A stretch of 64,000 nt of DNA from Methylobacterium nodulans ORS 2060 (GCF_000022085.1 NC_011892.1:423735-487734); one strand, 5' to 3'; positions 1 through 10,334 are shown, counted from the first letter of the stretch. Program-made: numbers and translations. The notes: generated from the letters alone by a model not told the origin.

Positions 1-231
1 CGTCTCGACGTAGCCCTGCTCGTCGAGCTGGCGGCGGTCTTCAGCGCTCACCAGATGCTCCAGCCGCCGTCGCCGCCACTCCGTCAACGCTGAAGCCGTG
101 TTGACGCGCCAGACGTGCAGCCCGCGCCGGTTCAGGCGGGCACTGCCGAGAATGGGATTAGTCCGAAAGGACTTGGCGCCGGTCAGGATCTGAGCGGCGT
201 GGATGGGCGCGAGCAGCACACGCGAAAGCAT
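1..231 (-). CDS. Phytanoyl-CoA dioxygenase-like protein, N-terminal part (cut by window edge)
   Basis: The minus-strand reading frame starts at ATG 231 (an alternative in-frame ATG is at 240) and runs off the left edge of the window. The visible ~77 residues align by eye with the N-terminus of the complete neighbour at 380-1360: both have a short hydrophobic start, then AK-S-F--NP--GS--LNR-GLH, and then an arginine-rich stretch followed by an (A/G)EDR motif. It is therefore read as a tandem paralogue. The catalytic part lies outside the window, so activity cannot be judged. About 150 bp separate it from the neighbour upstream on the same strand. Confidence 0.6.
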   Translation of the reverse strand, partial: MLSRVLLAPIHAAQILTGAKSFRTNPILGSARLNRRGLHVWRVNTASALTEWRRRRLEHLVSAEDRRQLDEQGYVET

Positions 232-379
232 GGTGATCATACCGGGCAACCAAATACACAGTCGCGCGTGGTACTTCGCGAACAGGGCCGGAAAGGGGCC
301 GTGTTTTGTTTCTATTTCTAATCTGAGGCGTGTTGCTAAATTGCAACTGCCTTTATAGCTTGAGCATTGGCCGGAACCG

Positions 380-1360
380 CTATTCGTCAAAAATCGAAAT
401 GCCTGTGCGCACCTCCCAATCGTTTCCGGTGCGCCCGATCGAAGACAGGGCCCCGACGGCTCGATCGAGCGACGTCCACGGGAGGAACGGGTTACGCTGA
501 CCGATTCCCCAGACTTCAACTCGCGTCGACGGACGGGCGCTCCGGCCGCGGGCGTGAAAGCCGAATGTGTCCGCAACCACAAGGGTATTGGCCGGCACGG
601 CAATAGGTATGGGCATCTGGAAACCAAGATCCTCCAGCTCGGCCTCACTGATCCGGAAGGAACCTTGCCTCGTCTCAAAATCAGCCGAGGAAACTGCGGT
701 TAGGCTCATGCGCCGTTCCCACTCAAGGCGCTGTGGAGTGAGTCGATGGGAGCCGCGGACATAAGTAAATGGACCGCTGTCCTCTTCAACATCTGTGAGA
801 AAAAGCCAAGCCTTGACCGTAGGATGAAACGTATCAGCGTGCAGCACCGTCTGCGGGTCGTCCTCACCGTCGGAGGCTTGCTGCAAAACGGCTTGCAGGA
901 ACATGCTCGGTTCCGAGTCCCGGCTGCCGACGTAACGGATGAGCCCTTGCCACGTCTCTGATCCACAAACCTGTTTCAAGCTCGGCAACTGATCAAGCAG
1001 CTTACTGCCAATCGTCACCTTGCGCAGAACCGTCCGCCCCTCGGCTTTTTCCCGGATGGGCCCTCTGTAAGCCTGGACCTCGTCGCGCAGTCTTGCGAAG
1101 GCATCATCAGGCAGAAAGCGACGCTTGATCACGAAGCCGTCTCGGTCGAAAGCGGCGCGGTCTTCGCCCGACACTCTGGACGCGAGCCTTGCGCGACGAG
1201 CCGCTGCGAGGCGGGCCGCAAGTTCGACCCGCTTGGCGTGCAGCCCCCACCGGTTGAGCTGGCGGCTTCCGATCAGGGGGTTGTGCTCGAACGACTTGGC
1301 AGCAGTCGCGAGCTGCAGAGGCCACAGCGGAGCAGTGGCTACATGTACTAAGCTGCGCAT
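380..1360 (-). CDS. Phytanoyl-CoA dioxygenase (PhyH) family Fe(II)/2-oxoglutarate oxygenase
   Basis: This 326-residue protein has the features of a PhyH-type non-heme iron oxygenase. An HAD (H-x-D) metal motif sits in the segment LHADTFHPTVKAWLFLTDV. It is followed by the ED-GPF-YVRGSH block, a distal histidine in FGFHARG, and a nearby arginine positioned to bind 2-oxoglutarate. The family hydroxylates small molecules or acyl chains, and the substrate here cannot be told. It is divergent from the glycosyltransferase at 1757, with about 400 bp between them, and upstream of its truncated paralogue on the same strand. A role in decorating a lipid or glycan is possible but only inferred from the neighbour. 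Confidence 0.82.
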   Translation of the reverse strand: MRSLVHVATAPLWPLQLATAAKSFEHNPLIGSRQLNRWGLHAKRVELAARLAAARRARLASRVSGEDRAAFDRDGFVIKRRFLPDDAFARLRDEVQAYRGPIREKAEGRTVLRKVTIGSKLLDQLPSLKQVCGSETWQGLIRYVGSRDSEPSMFLQAVLQQASDGEDDPQTVLHADTFHPTVKAWLFLTDVEEDSGPFTYVRGSHRLTPQRLEWERRMSLTAVSSADFETRQGSFRISEAELEDLGFQMPIPIAVPANTLVVADTFGFHARGRSARPSTRVEVWGIGQRNPFLPWTSLDRAVGALSSIGRTGNDWEVRTGISIFDE

Positions 1361-1756
1361 GCGCGCCTCCTCCCAACTGTGCTGATGTGTGCAAACGGAA
1401 ACGGTTCTGCCAGAAACGGTAGTTGATTTAACGACAACGTAGATGGATGTGTTCGGACGGATTGTGACATATTTTGGGCAGCAATCGAGTGATAACCTGT
1501 GTTTATTCTGCTGGGAAAATTCGTCGCGAGCCCGACGTGGTCAGCAGGACGATTACCGCGGGTCCATCGCAGACGCGAGTACCGCCGGGCCCGAGCGCCG
1601 TCGCCTCGCCCCCACACGCGGCGGTTCGCTGACGAGGGGGATCAATCATCACGGCTTAAGCTGGGGCGGTGCCCATGTGCGGCATCGCCCAGACGCTGGC
1701 CTCCGCAGGCAAGGCCGTCTATGGGCCGGCCCGGCTTCCTCCTCGACCAGTCCTGC

Positions 1757-3028
1757 ATGACAGATCGCCCCGTCGTCCTCGACATCACCCGCCTCGTCCT
1801 TCGTCTGGCCCATGCGAGCCCGACCGGCATCGACCGGGTCGATCTCGCCTATGCGCGGCACTACCTCGGGCAGGAGGCGCCGCGGTTCGGGCTGATCACG
1901 ACGCCCTTCGGACCCAAGCTCCTCGATCGGGGCGAAGCGTCGGCGATCGTGGAGGCGGTCGCCTCGGGCTGGGTCGAGGGCAGCACTGCGGAGGCCGACC
2001 CGGTCTACCGCGCCCTCGCGTTGCGCCTCGGCACCAGCGTCGCTCCGGCTCCGTTGGCGCCGCCTCCGCCCCGGCGCCGGCGGATCCAGGCGGCGATTCG
2101 GTGGCGGGTCGCCCGAGCCCCCGGGATCGGCGGGCTGCCGCGCGGCGCCCTCTATCTCCACACCTCGCACCTGCGCCTCGACCGGCCCCGCCGGTTCGAC
2201 TGGCTCTACGAGCGCTGCGACGTGCGGCCGGTCTTCTTTGTCCACGACATCATCCCGATCGAGTATCCCGAATACGGGGGTGACGGGGAAGCGGTGCGCC
2301 ACGCGGTGCGGATGCGGACCGTCTCGCGCCACGCCGCCGCCGTGGTGGTGAACTCGGCCGATGTCGGGTCGCGGTTCTCCGCTTACCTCGCGGCGCGGCG
2401 CCTCCACGTCCCGCCCGTCACGATCGGCCCGCTCGGCATCGAGCCGGCGTTCTCCGACCGCACGGGGCCGGCGCTCACGCCGGACCGCCCGACCTTCATC
2501 GCCTGCGGGACGATCCAGCCCGTCAAGAACCATTACGGGCTTCTCACCCTCTGGCGGGAGCTCGATGCCCGGCACGGGCCGCGCACGCCGCGCCTCGTCA
2601 TCGCCGGGCGCCGGGGCTGGAAGAGCCGGAACGTAATTGACCTCCTCGACCGCTGCCCGGCGGTGCGCCGGCATGTGGTTGAGGTCGCGGGGCTCTCGAC
2701 GGCGGGTCTCGTGCGGCTGATGCGGGGCGCCACCGCCCTGCTGATGCCCTCCTTCGCGGAGGGCTACGGCCTGCCCATGGTCGAGGCGGCCGCCGCGGGC
2801 CTTCCGGTCGTGGCCTCAGACATCCCGGTGCACCGGGAGGTCGCGGAGGCCTTCGCCGCGTTCATCCACCCGCTCGACGGATTGGGCTGGATGCGGGTCG
2901 TGGAGGAGTTAATGGCAACCCACTCGCCGCTACGCCGGACCCTGGCGGAGCGCCTGGTCGGCGTCGCTCCGCCGACCTGGGATGACCATTTCGCGCGGGT
3001 CGATCCGATGCTGGCGGATCTTGCATGA
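1757..3028 (+). CDS. Glycosyltransferase family 4 (GT-B fold)
   Basis: From ATG 1757 the product is about 423 residues. The frame is open further upstream, to 1499, but that extension is arginine/proline rich and reads as noise, so the later ATG is preferred. The C-terminal half carries the GT4 donor-binding signature: a GTIQPVKNH loop, a Rossmann segment with LVIAGRRGWK, and the E-x7-E region FAEGYGLPMVEAAAAGLPVV, followed by ASDIPVHREV. The N-terminal half is the acceptor domain. The family transfers a sugar from a nucleotide-sugar donor during polysaccharide or glycolipid synthesis; the acceptor is unknown. It stands alone, with the divergent oxygenase gene as its only intact neighbour. 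Confidence 0.85.
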   Translation: MTDRPVVLDITRLVLRLAHASPTGIDRVDLAYARHYLGQEAPRFGLITTPFGPKLLDRGEASAIVEAVASGWVEGSTAEADPVYRALALRLGTSVAPAPLAPPPPRRRRIQAAIRWRVARAPGIGGLPRGALYLHTSHLRLDRPRRFDWLYERCDVRPVFFVHDIIPIEYPEYGGDGEAVRHAVRMRTVSRHAAAVVVNSADVGSRFSAYLAARRLHVPPVTIGPLGIEPAFSDRTGPALTPDRPTFIACGTIQPVKNHYGLLTLWRELDARHGPRTPRLVIAGRRGWKSRNVIDLLDRCPAVRRHVVEVAGLSTAGLVRLMRGATALLMPSFAEGYGLPMVEAAAAGLPVVASDIPVHREVAEAFAAFIHPLDGLGWMRVVEELMATHSPLRRTLAERLVGVAPPTWDDHFARVDPMLADLA

Positions 3029-3066
3029 TGCGCGTGGCTTCCCTCGCGCGCGGGTGAGGGGATCCC

Positions 3067-3170
3067 ACGAGGCCTGTCGCTAACGCAGCGGCGTTCACGG
3101 GCTGTTAGGCATGCCCGCCCAGCGTGCTGCCTCCATCCCGGAGCTGGCCACGATCCGCACCGTCCTCTCT
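3067..3170 (+). mobile_element. Solo left end of the IS6-like element
   Basis: About 100 bp starting at GGCCTGTCGCTAACGC match, with substitutions, the left end of the IS6-like element at 6285. Both share the inverted-repeat core, the GCGTTCA and GTTAGGCAT blocks and the CCGGAGC-GGCC segment. No transposase coding sequence follows, so this is a truncated end. The remaining bases of the 3029-3402 gap show nothing recognisable. Confidence 0.6.
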
Positions 3171-3402
3171 ACCAACCGAGGGTAGTCGGTTCCATACGCC
3201 GCCCTTATGCGAATGGGATGAGGATCGGCAGGTGCGAGTCGAAGGGTTTCGACAGGTCCGCTCTCGGGTGTCGAGCGGCCAATTCGACGGCACTGATCGA
3301 AGGTCCACAAGTGGCGCATCTGAGCCATTGGCCGAACCGAATTTGAACGGGTGGGAACAGCGCTCAGCATACCGGCAGCTTTGCAGCAGAACGCTTTATA
3401 GC

Positions 3403-4489
3403 TGTCTGGTCGCGGAACGTCGCTGGGATCAGGTATATTGGCCGATCGAGGAGCAGGCTTGGCGCTTCAAGCCGACCCGGCGCTCCTCCTCCAGGAGGAC
3501 GCGCTGATGCTCGCGATCCACCCGAACGCCCGCACCACCCCGGCCGTGCGCGCCGAAATCGCCCGCTCCCCCGAGCCCTCCGGGGTGCTGGCCCAGCGCT
3601 TCGGCGTCTCCACCGAGACCATCCGCAAATGGCGCAAGCGCGGCCCGGCCGACTGCCAGGACCGCTCCGCTCGACCCCACAAGCTGCCCTGGAAAGCCAG
3701 CGCGGCGGAGCGCGCCGTCGTGTGCGCGCTCCGCCGCGCCACCGGCTTCCCGCTCGATGATCTCACCTTCATCGTCAGCCACTTTCTGCCGCATCTGAAC
3801 CGCGACGCGGTCTACCGCATCCTCAAGGCCGCAGGCCTCAACCGGCTCACCCCTGCCGACCGCACCCGCAAGCCGCACAGCGCGTTCAAGGAGGACGAGG
3901 TCGGCTTCGTGCACCTGGACGTGAAACACCTGCCCAAGCTGCAGGATCGGGACGGCATCACCCGCAAGCGCTCCCTCTAGGTCGCCATCGACCGTGCCGC
4001 GCGCTTCGTGCGTCTGGCCGTCAAAGACGACGAGATGGCTGCCTCGGCGATCGCCTTCCTGGAGGAGGCGCTTGCGGCCCTGCCGTTTCGGGTCACGCAT
4101 ATGCCGACCGACTGCAGCTCCTGCTTCACCGCCGATGAGTTCGAGACGGCCTGCCGGCGGCACGGTGTGGAGCACCGCACGACCCGGCCCTCCACGCCGC
4201 GCTACCTTCGGGATGGTGGAGCGCTTCAACGGGCGGGTGCCGCGCGAGGTCTTGGGCATCACGCTCTATCGCCATCGTGACCTTGAGACGGTGCTGGCCG
4301 GCTTGAACACGGCCGACAACGGCCGTCGTCAGCGTGCCCTGAAGAGCCGCTCCCCGGACCTGGTGCTGCGTGATCGCCTGAAGGCGAAACCCGCGTTGGC
4401 CAAACCCACCACGAAGCCGCCTGACCCGGACGCGCTCCCCAAAGCGCTCCAGGTTGTTGCGTCCACCAAGGAGGTTTCGCATCCAGACA
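3403..4489 (+). mobile_element. IS481-family insertion sequence, inactivated
   Basis: The ends are TGTCTGG-CGCGGAAC at 3403 and, in inverted orientation, GTTTCGCATCCAGACA ending at 4489. They are imperfect inverted repeats of the TGT...ACA type seen in IS481 elements. The body holds one broken transposase gene (see 3507-4494). Short flanking sequences do not match convincingly, so no target duplication is claimed. A second, solitary right end of the same element lies at 26957-26979. Confidence 0.6.
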
Positions 4490-4494
4490 GATAG
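3507..4494 (+). pseudogene. IS481-family transposase, broken by a stop and a frameshift
   Basis: The frame starting at ATG 3507 encodes the N-terminal helix-turn-helix (FGVSTETIRKWRKRG), a linker and the start of the DDE core (VHLDVKHLPKL). It hits TAG at 3978 where the family usually has a residue before VAIDRA. The core continues (VAIDRAARFVRLAVKD, then PTDCSSCFTADEF) and shifts frame near 4200, at THE point where a TP-TNGMVERFNGR block is expected; the remainder GMVERFNGRV reads in another frame to 4494. The glutamate-bearing part is therefore out of frame. The gene is dead in its present form and probably recently so, since all blocks are still recognisable. Confidence 0.8.
4467..4489. 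repeat. IS481 right-end repeat (copy 1)
   Basis: The right-end sequence AAGGAGGTTTCGCATCCAGA and the following CA match 26957-26979 at all but one or two positions. This supports an element end here and a remnant there. Confidence 0.6.
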
Positions 4495-4647
4495 ATGCCC
4501 TTGGGGTTCATACTCGCCCGGCTTGGTGCTCGGGAAAGCTGGGCGCGCCCATTCAGCTACCGCGTTGGGTGAGCCTTCCCGCTGAGGTGGATCCGGGACG
4601 TGCTGGCCATCGGCGCCGACGCGTATCGCTGATGCTCTCCGATGTGG

Positions 4648-5670
4648 TCAGGTCTTCAAGACGACACATGCGCCGCCGGCCACACGGATTTTCGTGCAGA
4701 GTGCATCCGCTTGCTCCCGGTTCTGGGCCGGGATGCGGACCCTGTAGAATGCCCCGCTACCCCGGTTCAGTAGACGTGTGCCAATGATCATCGGGCGTGC
4801 CTGCCCGATCACTTGCGCGTACGTGGAGCGCGCACGGGCGAAGCTCTCGAGTGCCTGCGCCTTCGAAAAGTTTCCGGCCAGTTGAACACCCCAGGGTCCC
4901 CACGGCGGGGGAGCTGGCGGAACGATGACGCGGTCAATCACAGGGGGCGTCGGACGCTCAAGACGTGAAGGCAAACGCAGGGCCGCCGTGACCTGCAGGC
5001 AATTCGGGGCAGCCTCTGCCCGCTGATAGGCGGCCATGTGCCCGGCTGGACCGGCGGCGGGCTTCGCGGTGTGAGCCTCTGCCGGCTCGCTTGCGGCGTC
5101 TTCGCGACCACCTTTACCGGTGAAGGCCGAGCTGCGACCCTCCGTGACGGCGGCCTGTCGCTGCCCGGCCGTGGCCGGCCGCCACTCTTCCGCTGGTCTC
5201 CCAGTTACCGCATAGACGTAGGCGCGGGTCTCAGCAGGCAAGCTGCCCGAGCCGGCAATCCAGCTGGCCACGCGGGCCGGTCCGCCGTTATAGGCGGCTG
5301 CGGCAAGACCGAGATTGCCGAACCGCTTGCGCAGGTCAGCCAGGAGGTGTGCTGCGTGTGGAATGGCTTGCTCAGGGTCGAAGGGATCGGCGAGGCCGCG
5401 CTCGCGTGCGGTGCCGGGCATGAACTGAGCCACTCCCTGCGCCCCCGCGGCGCTGACGGCACCCACCCGGAAGCTACTTTCTCGCCAGATCAGACGCGTG
5501 AGAAAGGACACCGGCAGCCCTTGGGCCCTAGCCGAGCTTTCGACGATCCGGCAGAGCGCCTGCTCGACGGTCTCCGTCGCAGCCGTGCCGGGGGCGGTTT
5601 GCGCCGCGGGTGCAACGAGCGAGGCCCCAACCACGCTGGTGAGGAGCGTACGCGCAAGCTTCTCAGTCAC
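4648..5670 (-). CDS. Lytic transglycosylase with C-terminal SPOR-like domain
   Basis: Reading from GTG 5670 gives about 340 residues beginning with a signal peptide (VTEKLARTLLTSVVGASLVA then PAAQT). The frame is open upstream to 5883, but that stretch has no signal sequence or domain. Residues ~34-155 form an SLT domain: catalytic Glu near residue 64 in WRESSF, then AGAQGVAQFMPGTA and a late AAAYNGGPARV. The last ~80 residues resemble a SPOR domain (WGVQLAGNFSKAQAL...YRVRIPAQNREQADALC), which binds denuded peptidoglycan. The enzyme cleaves the glycan backbone in the periplasm. On plasmids such enzymes often accompany conjugation or secretion systems, but none is seen here, so a housekeeping or septal role is equally likely. 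Confidence 0.85.
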   Translation of the reverse strand: MTEKLARTLLTSVVGASLVAPAAQTAPGTAATETVEQALCRIVESSARAQGLPVSFLTRLIWRESSFRVGAVSAAGAQGVAQFMPGTARERGLADPFDPEQAIPHAAHLLADLRKRFGNLGLAAAAYNGGPARVASWIAGSGSLPAETRAYVYAVTGRPAEEWRPATAGQRQAAVTEGRSSAFTGKGGREDAASEPAEAHTAKPAAGPAGHMAAYQRAEAAPNCLQVTAALRLPSRLERPTPPVIDRVIVPPAPPPWGPWGVQLAGNFSKAQALESFARARSTYAQVIGQARPMIIGTRLLNRGSGAFYRVRIPAQNREQADALCTKIRVAGGACVVLKT

Positions 5671-5883
5671 TGGGCCGATTTTAGCCTCTGCAGCCCGCGG
5701 TTCAACACAAGGACCATGATTGCGGGGCAATGTGACCGCAGTACCGAAACGCACCCATTCTCGATGAAGTGCTCCGGTTTGGCGTGCAGATAGCAAAATA
5801 CGCCAGGCAGGTCGCCATCGCATTCTGGAGAGAAAAGCGGCACGGGCGCGAAACGGCGTCTGCATGCCATCGTTGGCGGGCAT

Positions 5884-6120
5884 AGCTGGCGCGAGAGGTC
5901 AAACCGAGGGTAGCGGCTGAGGCAAATGCAGCACGGAGGCTCAACCGCCAGGAAACCACGCTACTCGTCGTCGCCCAGATCAGGGTTTCGGGCGGACATA
6001 AAGGGGCACAGCCCACGCCTGACATCGACGGTTTTGGGGCTGGAGCAGTCGATGTCGCCCGCCCAGGGATGTAGGCGGATCGTCCATGGGTCGACGTCGT
6101 CGATCCCGCCAATGGCATAG
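5884..6120. other. Intergenic stretch without a recognised gene
   Basis: This is the spacer between the upstream side of the lytic transglycosylase and the 60-bp tandem repeats. No protein family, RNA gene or strong hairpin was recognised on either strand. Confidence 0.4.
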
Positions 6121-6284
6121 GTTCTTCGGGTCAGGACGGCCCACCGGGGCGGCACTGGTCTGGAGGCCACGACGGGATGAGTTCTCCGGACCAGGGCGAC
6201 CTGCCGGGGCGGCTCCGGTCTGGAGACCACGACGGAATGGGTTCTTCGGGCCAGGATGGTCTGTCGGTGCGACACCGGTTTGGA
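6121..6284. repeat. 60-bp tandem repeat, 2.7 units, cut by an IS6-like element
   Basis: Units begin at 6121, 6181 and 6241 with GTTCTTCGGG / GTTCTCCGGA / GTTCTTCGGG. Each continues with a CAGG-CGG--C--CGGGGCGGC block, a GTCTGGAG block and CCACGACGG-ATG. The period is exactly 60 bp. The third unit ends at 6284, where the inverted repeat of the IS6-like element begins. The period is a multiple of three and open frames cross it on both strands; on the minus strand it would encode a 20-residue unit ending RRTH/RRTY. It may therefore be a relic of a repeat protein, but coding is not proven. Confidence 0.75.
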
Positions 6285-7181
6285 GGGGCCTGTCGCAAAC
6301 GCGAACGCGCCGGCGTTCATGGAGCGTTAGGCATATCCGCTCAGCTTGCCGCCTCCGCCCCGGAGCCGGCCCATGATCCTCACCGCCCTCGCCCTCAAGC
6401 TGAAGCGGCAGGCCCGTGGCGACTTCCGGAGTCGGCATGTCGAGGCCACGCTCATCGTCCAGGCCGTCTTCTGGTCCCTGTGCCCTATGCCCTGAGCGAC
6501 CGCGACATCGAGGAGATGCTCGTGTAGCGCGGCCTGAAGGTGGACCACTCCACCATCACCCGCTGGGTGCTCGCCGACGCCCCAACCATCGGGCGTCGCC
6601 TGCGCAGCTTCCACAAGCCGCACTGCGGATCCGTGCGCGTCGATGAGACCTCCATCCGGATCCGCGGCCAGGGGCGCTCCCTGGACCGGGCCATCGACAA
6701 GCATGGCGAGCCGGTCGATTTTCTCCTCACCGCCCACCGCGATCTCGATGCCGCCAAGCGCTTCTTCTGCAACATGCTGCACGATCAGCCGCTTCTCGCC
6801 CCGGACCGGATCGGCACGGATGGGGCCGGCCCCGACCCGCCGGCCCTCGCCGCGAGCCGGGAGGACGGCCTGCTGCCCCACGCGCCCACTCACCATGTCA
6901 CCAAGCCCCTGCAGCAAGGGGATCGCGAGCGACCACTTCCGGGTCAAGCGGCCCATGCCGCGGGTGGGTGGCTTTCCAGTCATTCGCGTCAGCGCGGCGC
7001 CCGATCCAGGGCTTCGCGGCCATGCGGTGGCTGCGCACGGGCTTCGGCTTCGCGGGGGCGTGGACGGTGCGCGAGCAGAACCAGCTGCTCGCCTCCTTCG
7101 GTCTTCCCGTCGCGAACAAAGCGTGAAAGCGAGACGGCGGAGCCCCTTCTGCGCCTCGGCTCCGAGTTTGCGACAAGCCCC
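6285..7181 (+). mobile_element. IS6-like insertion sequence, degenerate
   Basis: The left end GGGGCCTGTCGCAAAC (6285-6300) and right end GTTTGCGACAAGCCCC (7166-7181) are inverted repeats with one mismatch. They enclose a decayed IS6-family transposase. The flanks show no clear 8-bp duplication. Related remnants lie at 3067 (left end) and 17700-18248 (right part). Confidence 0.78.
6374..7125 (+). pseudogene. IS6-family transposase remnant
   Basis: Translated pieces in several frames give the IS6 order. A GDFRSRHVEATLIVQAVFW start is followed by YALSDRDIEEMLV, an in-frame stop, GLKVDHSTITRWVLADAP, the catalytic-region SVRVDETSIRIRGQ and AIDKHGEPVDFLLTAHRD. The line then runs DRIGTDGA, a broken stretch, and a C-terminal GFAGAWTVREQNQLLAS. 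Several frameshifts and a stop make it non-functional. The best open segment is about 6540-6930. Confidence 0.75.
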
Positions 7182-7339
7182 GCCGTAGCGTTTGGCGGCG
7201 CCCTCACGCTCATTGGTGCACTTTCCGGCCAGCGCACGCGAGCCTCCGCTGGCGTAGCGTGCGTCAGCCTGAGCATCTGCCTTGACGGCCACTCACGCTC
7301 GCCCCTCAAGAGGGCTCAAGAGAGACTGTTGCACAGCCG

Positions 7340-8529
<1,190 letters not shown>

Positions 8530-8781
8530 CCTTCAACACAGCCGCTCAGTCGTCGTGGCGCTGCCGTGGCGAATTTGTCCCATAGCGCGTCCCTTTACGC
8601 TAGGTCAGGCGTACCACCACACAACGGGACTGAACATCAGCTGGATGGGGCTCGAAGGGCAGCGTGACGGCGGCAACGATGGGGCAGAGAGCAGCCAGGG
8701 CAATCGATACGACTGACCACCCAGCGCACCGATGGATGATGATGCCGTGATCGCGGGCGCCTTCAAGGCCGAGGAGCCGGC

Positions 8782-9021
8782 CTAGATCGGCTTCAGATAT
8801 ACCGTCGTGTCGATGCCTGGCCTCTCGGCATCCTCGCCAGCGGCCTCTACTGCGTCTTCAATGATCGTCTTGAAGACAATGCCGGTGTGAACGGTCCCAT
8901 CCTTGGTAAGGATGACCTCATACCTGGGCGTGAATCCCTGATAGTCATGCTCAACGACCATTACGGCGTTGCCTGGATCAGGTGGCTTCTGTCCATCCTT
9001 CCAGATCTTCACTGCAAGCAT
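8782..9021 (-). CDS. Small hypothetical protein (79 aa)
   Basis: The gene starts at ATG 9021, preceded on its strand by a strong GGGAGGAGGG ribosome site. The product is acidic, soluble and of plausible amino-acid composition (MLAVKIWKDGQ... ending TTVYLKPI), with no signal peptide, membrane segment or known motif. It stands alone between the IS110 element and an empty stretch. Function unknown. Confidence 0.6.
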   Translation of the reverse strand: MLAVKIWKDGQKPPDPGNAVMVVEHDYQGFTPRYEVILTKDGTVHTGIVFKTIIEDAVEAAGEDAERPGIDTTVYLKPI

Positions 9022-9339
9022 GATCCCTCCTCCCGTTCCTGATTGTGTTTCAAGCCATAGTTATGCGCCAGAGCTCTGCGCGCTGATTTCTCGACTCTGG
9101 CAGAAGCACAACACATGCCCCCTGCACCCCTCGATGGCGTTGTGCCAGCGGGCCAAGGCCGCTTCGAGTGGAGATCCTGGCGCCTCGGCCCGGGGCAGGT
9201 GCTTCGCCCCCATCAGCAGAGCAGCGCCGCCTGAGCTTTGCTTATGGGATGCGACAACCCGCGAGCTCTCAGTCAACGTCGAGGACGGCCGGGTGGGTGC
9301 AATGGGTCGGCGCGCGGCCTGTGGGCGCCGGTTACCCGA

Positions 9340-9477
9340 GGCGGGGCGCCGAAGGAGCTCGCTGAGGCCCTGCACCGGCTCCCGCGCGCCGAGCGCGATG
9401 CCGTGAACCGGACGGTGGGTGAACTGGAAGTTGCGGCCTACGAGCGGGCGTTCGACCGCATCGGCACGGCCGCCTGA
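9340..9477 (+). pseudogene. Possible 3' fragment of a hypothetical gene
   Basis: The last ~45 codons before TGA 9475-9477 read as a helical, normal-looking protein tail (PKELAEALHRLPRAERDAV followed by an E/A-rich helix). The upstream part of the same frame is low-complexity and lacks a good start. It may be a truncated gene or chance. Confidence 0.25.
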
Positions 9478-9479
9478 CT

Positions 9480-10085
9480 ATCCCGAGATCCCGTGCCGGG
9501 GCACCGACCGGCACGGGTCGGCTCCTTGGGACCCATGCTGGTGATCTCCATTCACACCGCTGCTTGCTGAGGGATGGGTGGGGCCTTCGGGAGAAGCCCG
9601 CTGCGAGGGCTTGTCACGTTGGGCAGCGTTCCGGCTTGCCACGGCTGATCGAGCGCCGTAGCCGGTCCGGATGAACGCGCTCTCGTACGCCGGCTGCCGC
9701 TTCCCGCCCGATATCATCCACACGGCGTGCTGGATGATCTCGGCGGGAAACTGGTGGCGGGCTACGATAGGAACTGTATGCCCCCTGCCCTACCCCGACT
9801 AGCACTTCCCGTCACCGGTTCGCGTGACAAAGCTGTCTCACAAACTGCGGACGGTACAGAGTCTAGCTCGACTCGAATCCGGAGCACGATTCGCTTTGGC
9901 GCTGTTGATTCGCTCAGATTCGCAGTTGAATTCCATAACGGATCTGATCGGAGCAGAGTCTCGCCCCGTTTCGAGACAAAAGCGCGCAGCTGCAAGCTGT
10001 GCTATGTGCTGTACATAGTGATCTAAGGTTGCATCCACCGTCCAATTTCCGCTTGGCATTGCCCTTGCCGGCGGATTCATGACAG
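9480..10085. other. About 600 bp without a recognised gene
   Basis: GC drops locally around 9820-10060 compared with the flanks. The only structure noted is the inverted repeat at 10002-10018 (CTATGT-N5-ACATAG). No protein family was recognised on either strand. Confidence 0.4.
10002..10018. promoter_or_regulatory. Short inverted repeat upstream of the RHH-like gene
   Basis: CTATGT and ACATAG are separated by five bases, about 100 bp upstream of the gene starting at 10121. Position and symmetry suit a protein-binding site. The function is inferred. Confidence 0.3.
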
Positions 10086-10105
10086 GACTCGTAACGCTAC
10101 GAGTC
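10086..10105. promoter_or_regulatory. Perfect 8-bp inverted repeat, probable operator
   Basis: GACTCGTA-ACGC-TACGAGTC is a perfect dyad ending 15 bp before ATG 10121. This is where an autoregulating small DNA-binding protein would be expected to bind. The protein at 10121 is ribbon-helix-helix-like, so autoregulation is a reasonable guess. Confidence 0.5.
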
Positions 10106-10120
10106 GTGGAGCGGATGTGT

Positions 10121-10321
10121 ATGGCTGACCCTCTGTCTCAAGCGCGCGTGAAGAAGCTGCGGGAGGCCCGCAAGGCCCTCGGCGAGCGTGAGACGAATGT
10201 ATGGGTGCCGGCGCACATCCAGGCCGCGATCGACAGGGCTGTTGAAGCGGGGCAGTTCCCGAATCGGCGCCTGGCGATCATTCACGCCTTGGAGCAGACC
10301 TTTGCGGAGCGAGACATGTAG
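10121..10321 (+). CDS. Small ribbon-helix-helix-like protein, replication region
   Basis: ATG 10121 gives 66 residues. An upstream start at 10079 is possible, but it would run through the dyad at 10086, so the later one is chosen. After a basic helix (ARVKKLREARKALGERE) comes a short strand, TNVWVPAHIQAAIDRAVE, then two helices ending in ALEQTF. This is the strand-helix-helix order of RHH DNA-binding proteins. It is followed at once by a terminator and sits 190 bp before repC, so it may regulate copy number or repC. No toxin partner is adjacent. Confidence 0.6.
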   Translation: MADPLSQARVKKLREARKALGERETNVWVPAHIQAAIDRAVEAGQFPNRRLAIIHALEQTFAERDM

Positions 10322-10334
10322 GCGTCGGCAAAGC

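Noticed and set aside
4648..5670. Lytic transglycosylase as part of a conjugation (VirB1-like) cluster
   Set aside because: No other type IV secretion or mobilisation gene is in the window; the SPOR-like tail argues for a cell-wall role.
6121..6284. Possible CRISPR array
   Set aside because: The repeats are directly adjacent with no spacers and a 60-bp unit; no cas gene is near.
9838..10080. 80-codon minus-strand frame in the low-GC patch
   Set aside because: No ribosome site or motif; the lower GC alone does not support coding.
10121..10321. Antitoxin of a toxin-antitoxin pair
   Set aside because: An RHH-like antitoxin would need an adjacent toxin; a terminator follows at once and no toxin frame is present.
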